A model generated the notes under the pieces. The model was not told where the DNA came from. It saw only the letters and a list, made by a program, of their open reading frames with translations, and did not search any database. The position numbers and the translations under genes were made by a program. This document shows positions 33,741 through 44,202 of a DNA stretch of 64,000 nt, piece after piece (position 1 is the first letter of the stretch; each line of letters starts with the position of its first letter). The stretch comes from Liquidambar formosana (taxonomy: Eukaryota > Streptophyta > Magnoliopsida > Saxifragales > Altingiaceae): contig JBBPBK010000065.1 of assembly GCA_039720395.1 (NCBI GenBank), positions 1 through 64,000 on the forward strand. The letters run 5' to 3'.

Positions 33741-33990
33741 TTAGCGCAAAAAATCCGATGTCTATCATTGTCAATGACATGCAATGACTTTTTCCATGCT
33801 ATAGGTTTTGAGTCTCACACCACTAATGATCCTTCCCAAGATACTATTAGAGTAAGGGTGTGTCAAATATAATACAACGGCGATTTATTATTTTATTTTT
33901 AGCACATCCTCTAACATACTATTGGAAGAACAGTAAAATGTACTATTGCTAAAAATATATAAATAATACACTTTTTATCACACCATTGAA

Positions 33991-34913
33991 GATGCTATAA
34001 GACTGCTATGATTTGGCTGCATTCATCTAGGCTTCCAAAAACATCAAAATATCACTGCAAAAGTGATCGCAGTCGAGATCCATTATTGTAACCACAGTTT
34101 GCTCCATTATTGTAACCACAGTTTGCTGTACTTTTCAGTCTTTGCGTTATTGCTACACTCCCTATTTGCATTATTGCTAGTGTCACATAGAAAGATGATC
34201 TGCGTGTCTGGAGTTAACTTTCAATTGATTCGAACAGTCATTGCTCACATCTTTTATTAATTTATTAATTTATTTATTTTTTTGCTTTTTTTGGTTCAAC
34301 TTGTAGTAATTCAATTTCATGTAAAAAAATTCCTTTTTTGTTTCACTTCTACTCCATCTCTTTATTAAGTAGACTCGTACAAGTGTCACATCCTAAATAC
34401 GTACAATAGGTAATGTAAAAAAAAAACCTAATGGCTATTCATTAGAGTTTAGGCCTATCTGAAAACCTCAAAAATTAGATTAGATTGGGTTTGATCCATT
34501 ATAGTTATTTGGTTTTTAAATAAAGTAAGTTACAATTGATTTGAAAAACTGTGTTTATACTTTATTTTTAAGACAAAACTAAACTGATTAGCAAGAAAAA
34601 GAAATTTGTCAAATAATGTGAAATCAAAACCAGTCAGATTTATCCTCAATTGGCCGGATTTTCAAGTTTACCAAATAGCCCCTTAGACAATGGTTCAAGG
34701 TCAATTTTGTTAACGAGGAAATGACTTCAATCACCCTGGTGGACGTATTTCATAATAGAAGGATGGCATCCAGCTAGCTAAATTATAAATTAAAATAGTA
34801 TGTAAATCTTATCACACAATCCTAACAGTTGATATTCAATTTTCCATAATCCTTCCTCCTTTTTTTTTTTTTTTTTTTAAATTTATTTAATGACTGAAGG
34901 TGATATTAGTAGT
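33991..34913. other. Unit A upstream region of the CYP76A array
   Basis: It holds diverged copies of phrases found before the other array genes: a block with CACATAGAAAGATGATC near 34183 (CACATGGGAAGATGATC in others) and ATTCGAACAGTCATTGCTCA near 34219. A 24-bp direct duplication lies at about 34081-34128. Confidence 0.65.
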
Positions 34914-34920
34914 TATAAAG
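34914..34920 (+). promoter_or_regulatory. TATA box of pseudogene A
   Basis: TATAAAG in the conserved array context AGTAGTTATAAAGGGTCGAG. The promoter survives although the gene is dead. Confidence 0.6.
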
Positions 34921-34958
34921 GGTCGAGCTGAATGAAGTTTGAGAAGAGTTAAAGGAAA

Positions 34959-36068
34959 CTGGAGTCCACTTCCTCGGTCCATGTTTGTCAGCAATTGTAC
35001 TTATGCTGCTGAGCAGGAGAAACTCTACAGGGAGTACCAAATGGCGACCTCCAAGCCCTTCGGGATGGCCTGTTTTTGGCAACATGTTCGATCTTGGAAC
35101 CACACCAGACACTATACAGACTCTATCCCAAGTATGGACCCGTTCTTTGGTTGAAGTTAGGATCCATAAACACCATGGTCATGCAGTCCCCTAAGGTCGC
35201 CGCCGAACTCTTCAAGAATCATGACCTTGCTTTCTTTGACCGCAAGTGTCTTGCTGCATTGACAGCATTAAACTACTACCAAAGATCGATGGCTATAGGT
35301 CGGTATATATGGTGCATACTGGCGCATGATCAGGCGTATCTGCTCAATGCAGCTGGTGAACGGCAAGCGGATCAATGAGATGGCTCCCCTGAGGCGCAAA
35401 TGGGTTGATAACATGATGCGGTGGATTGAGGAGGATGCTGCAGCAGCATGTGCACGGGGAGAATCTGGCGTCGTAAACATGCCTCACTTCCTCTTCCTCA
35501 TGACATTCAACCTAGTTGGTAACATCATGCTATAACGAGATCTCTTGGAGTTACACTCCAAGGAAAGACACGAGTTCTTCGATGCCATGGACAAATTCAT
35601 GGAGTGGGCTGCGAAACCTAATGTGGCGGATTTCCTTCCATTCTTGAAATGGTTAGATCCACAGGGGATCAAGAGAAACATGGAGCGGGACATGGGACGA
35701 GCCATGAATATGGTGTCTAGGTACGTGAAAAAGAGGGTTCAAGAGTTTGCAAAAGAGAAGGGAAAGGACTTCCTGGATGTCTTATTGGAGTATGAAGGTG
35801 ACGGAAAGGAAGGTCCTATAAAATCTCAGACAAGAACATAATTATAATCATACTGGTAACAAGCTAGCTTTGGGAGGATTGTATTTGCTTCATGTATCTC
35901 ATTTTGCTAGAACTGTTAATTTGAGTCGCTTGTAGTTTCATTAACATGACGGCTTGAGTCAAATTCAAACTCACAAATGACGTGCTCAATGGCCGGTGCA
36001 GGAAATGTTTTTTGTTGGATCGGAACCTACGAGTAGCACTATTGAATGGAGCTTGGCAGAGCTACTTC
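34959..36068 (+). pseudogene. CYP76A-like pseudogene (array copy A)
   Basis: Aligned to the intact copies, the start ATG is CTG (34959-34961) and part of the N-terminal anchor is deleted. An extra 4 bases occur near 35308 (CGGTATATATGGTGC against CGGTATGGTGC). TAA at 35533-35535 replaces the Ser codon of MLSRDL, and one base is lost near 35818. The donor at 35856 and acceptor at 36000-36001 are kept. Exon 2 breaks off at about 36068 after the I-helix, shortly past AELL, and joins 3'-flank-like sequence, so the K-helix and haem-binding region are gone. Recognisable pieces include FKNHDLAFFDRK, MRWIEEDAAAACARGESG and NVADFLPFLKWLDPQG. No product is possible. Confidence 0.92.
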
Positions 36069-36881
36069 TGTCCTCTGGTTTGGAAATTACAGTATTACAC
36101 TTCATATCCTTCAGTTACAGGCGGTTAAATTGTTTAGCCTCACACAGAAGGGGATATGGTGCCATCAGCTAAATTATAGAGGGCACTTTGACATTAAAAA
36201 AAATAAAAATCTATAGGGTGAAAATAATGAAAATCGGTTTAGCTTGAAATAAGTAAAGCATAATTTATTTATTATTATTACTATTTTTAAATTTAATATT
36301 AAGGAAAAAGAAAAATGCTAGGAAGATTAGAAATTATAGAAGCTAGAACATTAAAAGGAAAGATTTTAATTAGGACAGGTGGCAAATTAGTTCTACCCAT
36401 GCCATTGGAGGCCAGCATTGAACCAATCGATGAGAACATTATTAATAATGGTTTTTTTTTTTTTTTTTAAATTTATAAATTATAATAACCTTAAATTAAA
36501 GACAAAAATTAAATATTTTAATGTCAAAGATTAAGATGATATACATTTTGGAGTATCTCACTTACGTTATTAGTGGCTAATAAAATTCTACTATGAAAAG
36601 GAATCCATTGAGTCCACCGATTAAAAAAACTAGCATCCTTGTTTGTGGTAGAAGGAAAATGACTCCACAACATGTCGTGGAAGGGATCCATTTTCTTTTG
36701 CCAGCCAATGGGGAAGAACTGAGAAGTTGACTTAACTTCATCCAGAAACTAATAGTTTTTTGAACCATCAACTCACAATTTTCATCCACATTAAAGAAAT
36801 TTCATATTTATGGTTGAAGCAGATTTTAATATTCTTACTTGATATTAGATGAGTATATTGTGTCTAGAAGGAACATACAAT
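36069..36881. other. Unit A 3' flank
   Basis: From about 36150 it matches the 3' flanks of genes 3 and 4 (45500 and 51880 onward; for example GATATGGTGCCATCAGCTAA). About 80 bp at the junction come from elsewhere. A deletion removed the rest of exon 2 and more than 1 kb of flank. Confidence 0.7.
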
Positions 36882-36886
36882 CTTGT

Positions 36887-37251
36887 TATTACGACAGAAA
36901 GAGAGAGATAATGAGGTATAAAACCCTTGTATTTCAATGTGTATATATAATACATGTACAAGAATGACTATATATAGGTATACACTCGGGAAATAATACT
37001 GTCATATTCCTTGAATATGCTGGAAATATTTCTAGGTATAATACACGTATAATACTATTCAACAGTTGTGGATGGCCAACACTGGCTCTAATACCATATT
37101 ATGACAGAAAGAGAAAGAGAAAGAGAATGTAATGAGGGATAAAACCCTTGTATTTCAATGTGTACGTATAGTACATATACAAAAGAATATTCCTAGGTAT
37201 AATACAAGTATAATACTACTCTATACGGTATGGAAACTATACATGGTAACA
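36887..37251 (-). mobile_element. TRIM-like copia derivative, TSD CTTGT
   Basis: 365 bp between CTTGT at 36882-36886 and 37252-37256. Two LTR-like blocks (36887-37065 and about 37104-37251) flank only ~38 bp that hold a reversed initiator-tRNA-Met-type PBS (GGCTCTAATACCA near 37090). The LTRs resemble the copia LTR at 5572. The uninterrupted target survives in the other units (CAATCTAGTAATGG at about 46256), so the insertion followed unit duplication. Confidence 0.85.
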
Positions 37252-37440
37252 CTTGTAATGGATTTGGTTGGACACAAGTGACAAGTCTCATATAAACTTA
37301 TTAAGAATGATGTAAATTTTTGGAAGAAAATATGGTACTCCATATATGATTAATAAAAAAATGAAAATATATTTAAGAAAATCATTAAAAAAATTATGAA
37401 AATCATTATAAAAAAAATTATAATTATAATTTGTAAGTTT

Positions 37441-37634
37441 CATCAAAGCTTATAGTTATGTTGTATTTTTGGTGGTTGGGTGGAGCAGCTGTTTCTTATT
37501 TTCACATTGCTGGGGTTTTGGATTGGTTGTGAGGTTATTTCTTTATGTAACTCTCTCTTCTTAGATCCTTGCTGAGAAGTGATCTTTTATTAATATATAA
37601 TTTTTTTTTGCCGATCAAAAAAAAAAAAAAGAAA
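37441..37634 (+). mobile_element. 5'-truncated LINE 3' end with poly-A
   Basis: This sequence sits between two parts of a flank that are contiguous in units C and D (TTTGTAAG then TTTTGGAGAAAAC). It ends TTTTTTGCCGATC plus an A run, typical of plant L1-type 3' ends. Confidence 0.6.
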
Positions 37635-37948
37635 AGTTTTGGAGAAAACATTCCTGAGAAATATTATCCATGACAAATTAGTTGGTGATTGAATTAATTG
37701 TCTGAGTCATGGTCTTGTTATAATTAGGCTAATTTAACCAAAACTTCAATCTATCCAACTCACTCTCTCAAACTCTTGGATTTGCTAGCCTTATCATAAA
37801 ATATTGATGGAGGGTGATGTACTAAGTGAAAGGTCAAAGATGGATTTTTTTCTTAATCTTTTTTATTTATTTGTTTAATATTTTCTTTTGGATTAGGGAG
37901 ATAAAAAGTTTTTTCCCTCCCTCAAAGTCATGTTTCGAATCAATCAAA

Positions 37949-38820
37949 TGTTGGAAAATAATAGAGTAGATGCTACTGTATAAAATAAAACTAGTACAAG
38001 AATTGCAGAAATACAAACAGTGTCGGTTGAGGCGTGTACAAGACACTGTCCTTAAGAGTAGTTCCGCCCCTCTGAGTATTCAACTCGGTGCAGTAGGTTA
38101 CAGCGCTCTACCCTCCAGGATTCAACAACCGGACTCCCACAAGCGTGCACTCGCAAATGTAGGAGGAAAAAATGAAGAACTCAGAATGCTCCTTTCTATG
38201 AAAAACGAAATTGTAGAATGGAAATGAAAATAGACTTTGTTTTTTTTTTTTGTGTCCTTTTCTTCAAAACAATTGGTATATTAAGCTTTAGAAAAAGAAC
38301 CCAACAATTAAAAAACGGTCACCAAATAAATACATTAAATTTTGGTATAAAACACAAAATAAATTCTGGTTTAAATCCCAATAGTCATAAAAGTAATGAA
38401 TTCCAACGGTTATAAAATCATAAAATAAATCCGGTTATAAATTCCCAACGGTCATAAAACGGTCATAAAATTTATTGGTTTAAAATGGGTTGCTGAACTG
38501 GGTCGCGGATAACCCAGTAACCAAAAATCAAAGTAGCAAAATGCGGGTAAACCTGCCCGCACATGCGAAGCCAAATATTCAGGATTTGCACCCCCCTGCC
38601 CGCACGTCGTACTCTCGTGACGCACCTGACTAAGTCAATTTTCGGACTCCTGTCCTGCAAATCACTCGATTGGATTCCGTCTCATGTGCACATGAGGACT
38701 CCTTACATCCCAACACATGATACCATATATAATAAGTGAGATACTATATAAACCCACTAAAACTCTTTCAAGAAAAACTTTGGATTTTTGAAATACTTAT
38801 TTTATATTTAAAATACAACA
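37949..38820. mobile_element. Probable solo LTR, TSD TCAAA
   Basis: 872 bp starting TGTTGGAAAA and ending AATACAACA, flanked by TCAAA at 37944-37948 and 38821-38825. Other units have the uninterrupted site CGAATCAATCAAAAACACAATAAA (split here: CGAATCAATCAAA / AACACAATAAA). No second LTR or coding part. The class is undetermined. Confidence 0.8.
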
Positions 38821-39270
38821 TCAAAAACACAATAAACTGCTACATTTGAGAGGTGCCGACCAACCAAGCTCAATAAAAATGACTTTGCATTGGAAACTTG
38901 ACAAAGAAAGAAAAAAGAAAAAAGAAATAAATATTTCCTTTGTCCCACAATGATCGAAAAGATCGAAAATACAGAACCACGCATATCAAACTTTCAAAGA
39001 GCTAGAAGGCCAGCATCTGATTAATTTTTAATTTTGGTTTCACCTTCAATCCTTGATATTTTTGGCACTGTAGGCTCACTTTTGACTTTTGGAATATTTT
39101 TTCTTTTCTACTTCTATTAACATTTGTTCTCCAAAAAATTAGTACTTCTTTTGTCTCACAGGTCTTTTTTGTTGTTCTCACTGTTCTTATAATTCTTATT
39201 AACGAATTTGGGTTGTGTTTCGCGTATTTAGGATTCATGTGCTCTAACATAATGTGAAAGAAAAAGGACA

Positions 39271-39303
<33 letters not shown>

Positions 39304-39419
39304 GTTAAAAGAGCAATGATTTTTTTTCTTTAAAAAAAATCCGATAACTTGCAAATAGGTAGCCGTACAAGTGTCAATATTGGAATGCCACATTAGTAGG
39401 ACTCAAAGACCCATTTAAA
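38821..39419. other. Unit A distal flank with (TA)n
   Basis: Matches 48360-48760 of the next unit (for example CTACATTTGAGAGGTGCCGA). A TA run lies at about 39270-39303. No gene. Confidence 0.65.
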
Positions 39420-40570
39420 ATAGCCAGAAAATAACAATGCATGAATCTAACATGATCTTCTCACCCTTCTGTGGTTTGTCAGAAGCTAGGATGTGGGGGT
39501 ACTAAGGCTCTGCTCTAATTTGCTATAGTATTCAGTCCGTACTAGCTATCGCCCTATTTGCATTATTGCAGTCAGATTCGTATTAATGTCACATGGGAAG
39601 ATGATCTTCCATCTCTGGAGTCAATTTTCAATAGATTTGAACAGTCATTGCTCACATAATCACATATTTCATTACTTTAATTTCTTTTTTTCTTTTTTTT
39701 TTTTAGTTCACTTCAATTAATTCAATTTCATGTAAACAAATCGTTTTCTCTAGTATGTGGTTCAAATTCTCTCTTTATCAAGTAGACATGTAGATGTTGT
39801 TATTATTTTTATTTTTTGTGTGTGGAGGAATCAGCAACGAAAACCATTTTTATTAATCAAGACACAAATTATCACGGTCCTAAACCAGAACCACTGTCCA
39901 AATAAAACACCAAATTAAAACCAAGGCAAGGGACTTCGATTCAGTGCTAAGTTTTAAAAACTCAGAACGGTGCCAAACTCATTTCAACAGTTCATCTCGA
40001 TTTTAAACGATTGAAATTAAAAATTAAAAAAATTATTTCTATAAAAACATTTTGATAACTTTTTTATATTTTAATTTCAATTATCTAAAACCGAAATAGA
40101 TAATTGAGATGAACTCGACAGCCTACTGAGTTTTTAAAACTCCGCACTGATCTCTCCCCCAAGGAAAGTATCTAAATTTAGCAAGATGCTAAGAACAAAT
40201 ACCCAAGAGACTCCTACGTACAAGTGTCCCATCCTCAAATACGTGCAATAGGTAGGGCCACCCAAAATCTAGTGACCATTCATGGGAGATTGAAATCGTT
40301 GTGAAGCTCCAAAAAGTCACTTGTTTTTTATTCAAAATGACTTCACCCTAGAGGACGTATTTCACAATGGAAGGAGCATATAAAAAAAAATAAAAAATAA
40401 AAAAATTGTACCACATACTGCGTGGATGGCATCCAGCTGGATAAATTATAAATCAAAATAGCATATAAATCTTACCACGCAATCTTAACCGTTGACAATC
40501 AATTCTCATCTTCCTTTTTAAAAAAAAAATAATAATAATTTATGACTGAAGGTGATCTGATATTAGTAGT
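39420..40570. other. Unit B upstream region
   Basis: Homologous to 48780-49250, 53290-54113 and 57960-58860. It holds an antisense LINE-tail-like block (about 39795-40210) that units D and E share, so that insertion is older than the duplications, and a MITE inside that block found only here. Confidence 0.75.
39942..40149. mobile_element. 208-bp MITE specific to unit B
   Basis: The ends CAGTGCTAAGTTTTAAAAAC and, reversed, CAGTGCGGAGTTTTAAAAAC match at 17 of 20 positions. The block interrupts a sequence continuous in units D and E. No clear TSD. Confidence 0.75.
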
Positions 40571-40577
40571 TATAAAG
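40571..40577 (+). promoter_or_regulatory. Displaced TATA box of gene 3
   Basis: TATAAAG in the array promoter context. In intact units it lies 45 bp before the ATG. Here a 1.9-kb element separates it from the coding region. Removing the element and one TSD restores the 45-bp distance exactly. Confidence 0.75.
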
Positions 40578-40592
40578 GGTCGAGCTGAATGA

Positions 40593-42492
40593 GGCTCTTT
40601 TCCCAAAATGGTAGAATTTTTAAATTTTATTCCGACATTGGTGTGATTTTAAACTTTATTCCTACACAGCGATAATTCGTGGTTGCTAATCACGATTTTA
40701 TTAAAATCGTGGTTAGCAAACACGATTTTAGGCAGGTATACGGATCCTTTATTTTGTCGCTCATATCTGTACAAAAATTTATATACTTTAAAATCGTGGT
40801 TGGTAGTCACGATTTTAACCCAAAATCACAGGTTGAACCCTCGCCCGTCCGCCCATATCTCCCGCAGGTGAAACCCCTGCACCCCCTGCACCATTGCACC
40901 CCGTCGCCCTTTCTCTCTCCCCTTCCACTCTCACTCGCTCACTCTCTCTCTCCTCTTCCACTCTTTCTTGCTCTTCTCCCGTCGATGAAACCCCCAAATA
41001 TCAGATCGTGACTTGGGGTTGCCATTTCCCGCTCGCGATCTCACCACACTCTCTCTCACCGTCAGTGCTCCCACCACTCGTCGACTGCACACGACAGTCC
41101 GGCTTCACCACCCGTCGACGGCACGGCGCCATCTCGTCAGAGAAACCCCAGTCTCTCTGCCCATTTCTCCCGCAAGTGAAACCCCCCAAAAGCTAATCGC
41201 GATTTTAAGGAAGGAAAAGATCGAATCCCCTTCAACCCCGCCGGCGACGAGCAACTCCCTCTTCCACGGGAAGAAACCCCATTTTTTCTCCGACGACGGC
41301 ATCTGTTTTCAGCCATGGCCTTTGATCCCAAAGTTGCTTCACTAATATTTTTTGACAAAAAACCTTTTTTCCGACAACAATTCCCAAAACATTCCAATAT
41401 ATATTGAAAAAATTGGAAAAAAAAAAGAAGACGAAGGAAATAATCTTGATCTTTTGACCACAAACTCTGATCCAACTTTTTATTATTTGTTGTTGTTTGA
41501 AAGGGGATTTTATTTACTTGAAAGGAAATGGATGTTGTACACAGGGCTATCTTGTTTAGTAAAAAAAAACCCCATTTTTCTCATCTTAATCTCCATCAAT
41601 ATCACCCACCAGATCCATCATTGGCCGTGAAGATCCACTTGTCGTTCGCCGGAAAACTTTTGAGGTTAAAGATGCCGTCGGAAAACCTTTAAGGATGAAG
41701 ATGCCACTAGAAAAGCAGATCTGCTTTGCGTTTGTTGAGGAGATCCACTCGCCGTTCGCCGGTAAAACAAATCCACTCAGCCTTGAAGATGCCATTGGCC
41801 ATCTGCTGTAAAGGTTGGGATTTGCTTTGAGTTATATGGGTTTTTTAATTCTTGCAGCAATGGTGTAACAATGGTTCTGATTTTCGAGAGAAAACAAAAA
41901 AGAATAAGAATAAGAGAAGAAAGAAAGAAGAGATCAGAGAAGAAGAGAAGGAGCGAGAGAGTCGCCAGCGTTCAGTTGTGTTCAGTCCCAACCTCCAAGG
42001 GAGCAAGTGTAGGAGAGAATGAGAGAGAAACTGGGAAAGGGGGAGAAAGAGAGAGAGAGAAAGGGATGGGGAGGGGACATGTGCTTTACCCAAGGTCTGC
42101 CAAAAAGTTTACCAAAAAAAAAAAACAAAAAAAAAAGGTCTGCCAAAAGTTTTTCACAGAGTACTTGTTTTCCTTTCATTACATCAGCACACTTTCTATT
42201 CGTTGGATCACATCCAACGGCTGTGCCACGATTCTTGCTGAAATCGTGGTTGCCAACCGCGATTTCTAAAAGTCGTGGTTCTCAACCACGATTTTAGCGT
42301 ATAAAATTTTTATGCTGATACCAGTGTTACAAAGACGGATTTGTATACCCAACGTAAAATCGTGGTTGCTAACCACGATTTTATTAAAATCGTGGTTAGC
42401 AACCACGATTTAGCGCTGTCTAAGAATAAAGTTTAAAATCACACCAAAGTCGGAATAAGGTTTAAAAATCTTACCATTTAGGGAAAAGAGCC
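40593..42492. mobile_element. MULE-like element, TSD AGCTGAATGA, in the gene 3 leader
   Basis: 1900 bp with perfect terminal GGCTCTTTTCCC / GGGAAAAGAGCC and perfect 10-bp flanks at 40583-40592 and 42493-42502. Longer subterminal inverted similarity includes hairpins whose arms are AAAATCGTGGTT, repeated at both ends (about 40674-40725, 42240-42412). The middle (40830-41300) is GC- and CT-richer than the surroundings and could be captured host sequence (Pack-MULE), but I recognise no gene. No transposase frame is present. Confidence 0.9.
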
Positions 42493-42525
42493 AGCTGAAT
42501 GAAGTTTGAGAAGAGTTTAAGGAAA

Positions 42526-44202
42526 ATGGAGTTCACCTGGAGTTCCCTTGCTTGGTCCATTTTTGTTTTATTGGCAACTCTACTTCTGCAAAGTAGGAGA
42601 AAGTCTACAGGAAGTACCAAACGGCGACCACCAGGCCCGCCGGGATGGCCTGTGTTTGGCAACATGTTCGATCTCGGAACCACGCCACACCAGACTCTAT
42701 ACAGACTCTATCCCAAGTATGGATCCGTTCTTTGGTTGCAGTTAGGAACCATAAACACCATGGTCATACAGTCCCCCAAGGCCGCCGCCGAGCTCTTCAA
42801 GAATCATGACCTTGCTTTCTCTGACCGCAAGTGTCCCGATGCATTAACAGCATTGAACTACTACCAAGGATCGATGGCTATTGGTCGGTATGGTGCATAC
42901 TGGCGCGTGATCAGACGTGTCTGCTCAACGGAGCTGCTGGTCAACAAGCGGATCAATGAGATGGCTCCCCTGAGGCGCAAGTGGGTTGACAACATGATAC
43001 GGTGGATTGAGGAGGATGCTACAGCAGCATGTGCACGGGGAGAATCTGGCGGGGTGAACATTCCTCACTTCCTCTTCCTCATGGCATTCAACCTGGTTGG
43101 TAACATCATGCTATCACGAGATCTCTTGGAGCTGAAATCCAAGGAAGGACCCGAGTTCTTCGATGCCATGGACAAATTCATAAAGTGGGTTTCGAAGCCT
43201 AATGTCGTGGATTTCTTTCCATTCTTGAAATGGTTAGATCCACAGGGGATTGGGAAAAACATGGAGCGGGACATGGGACGAGCCATGAGTATTGTGTCTA
43301 GGTACGTAAAAGAGAGGGTTCAAGAGCGACAATTTGGGAAAGAGAAGGGAAAGGACTTCCTGGATGTCTTGTTGGAGTATGAAGGTGACGGAAAGGAAGG
43401 TCCTGATAAAATTTCAGACGAGAACATAATTATTATCATACTGGTAACAAGCTAGCTGCCTGCAGCAAAAACTGCTTATACATTTTGCTAGAACTATTAA
43501 TTTGAGTCGCTTTTAGTTTCATTAACATGACGGCCTGAGTTGAATTCAAACTCACAAATGAAGTGCTCAATGGTGTAGGAAATGTTTTTTGCTGGATCAG
43601 AAACTACGAGCAGCACTATTGAATGGAGCATGGCAGAGCTACTCCGGAGCCCTGAGGCAATGAGAAAGGCAAAAGAAGAGCTTGATCAAGTCGTTGGACC
43701 AAACAGGAAGGTCGAAGAAAGTGATATGGATAAACTGCCATATCTGCAGGCTGTGGTGAAAGAAACACTACGGTTGCATCCTGCAGCTCCTTTACTGCTT
43801 CCAAGGAATGCCATAGAAGACACCAACTTCATGGGGTATCTCATCCCCAAAAATACACAAGTTCTTGTGAACGCATGGGCAATCGGAAGGGACCCGGATT
43901 CTTGGCAGGACCCTTTGTCTTTCAAACCAGAGAGGTTCATAGGCTCGAATATTGATTATAAAGGGCAAAACTTTGAGTTCATTCCATTCGGATCAGGAAG
44001 ACGAATTTGCATAGGCATTTCCTTAGCCCACCGAGTACTTCCTCTTGGGCTAGCCTCCCTTCTTCACTCTTTTGACTGGGAGCTTGACAGCAATGTTAAC
44101 GTTACTCCAGACACACTCGACATGAATGAGAGGGTGGGGATTACGCTACGAAAGCTAGTACCACTTAAAGCAATCCCCAAAAAGCGTATCATCCAGGGAT
44201 GA
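42526..44202 (+). CDS. Cytochrome P450, CYP76A-like, gene 3 (array copy B, intact)
   Basis: Exon 1 is 42526-43443, the intron 43444-43578 (GTAACA...GTGTAG, phase 0) and exon 2 43579-44202, giving 513 residues. It has an N-terminal anchor, hinge RRPPGPPGWP, C-helix YWRVIRR, I-helix AGSETT (311-316), K-helix ETLR (368-371), FKPERF (421-426) and haem motif FGSGRRICIG with Cys450. The start MEFTW matches gene 4 and copy D. An upstream in-frame ATG at 42499, inside the TSD, would add nine residues, because a TTA replaces the TAA found in the other units. The coding region looks functional, but the ancestral TATA box now lies 1.95 kb upstream behind a MULE-like element, so expression is uncertain. 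The array context suggests expansion of specialised-metabolism enzymes; the substrate is unknown. Confidence 0.95.

Larger units (their letters stand above)
31653..33990. other. Intergenic
   Basis: AT-rich, no gene recognised. It contains a perfect palindrome at 31864-31885 and a T-rich block followed by LINE-tail-like antisense sequence at about 33540-33740. Frames at 31876-32128 and 33096-33461 are low-complexity. Confidence 0.5.

Noticed and set aside
37085..37100. A tRNA-Met gene fragment
   Set aside because: It is only the primer-binding segment of an LTR element, next to an LTR and without a tRNA fold.
42499..42525. Upstream ATG as the true start of gene 3
   Set aside because: It lies in the transposon target duplication, and the other units have a stop between it and the conserved MEFTW start.
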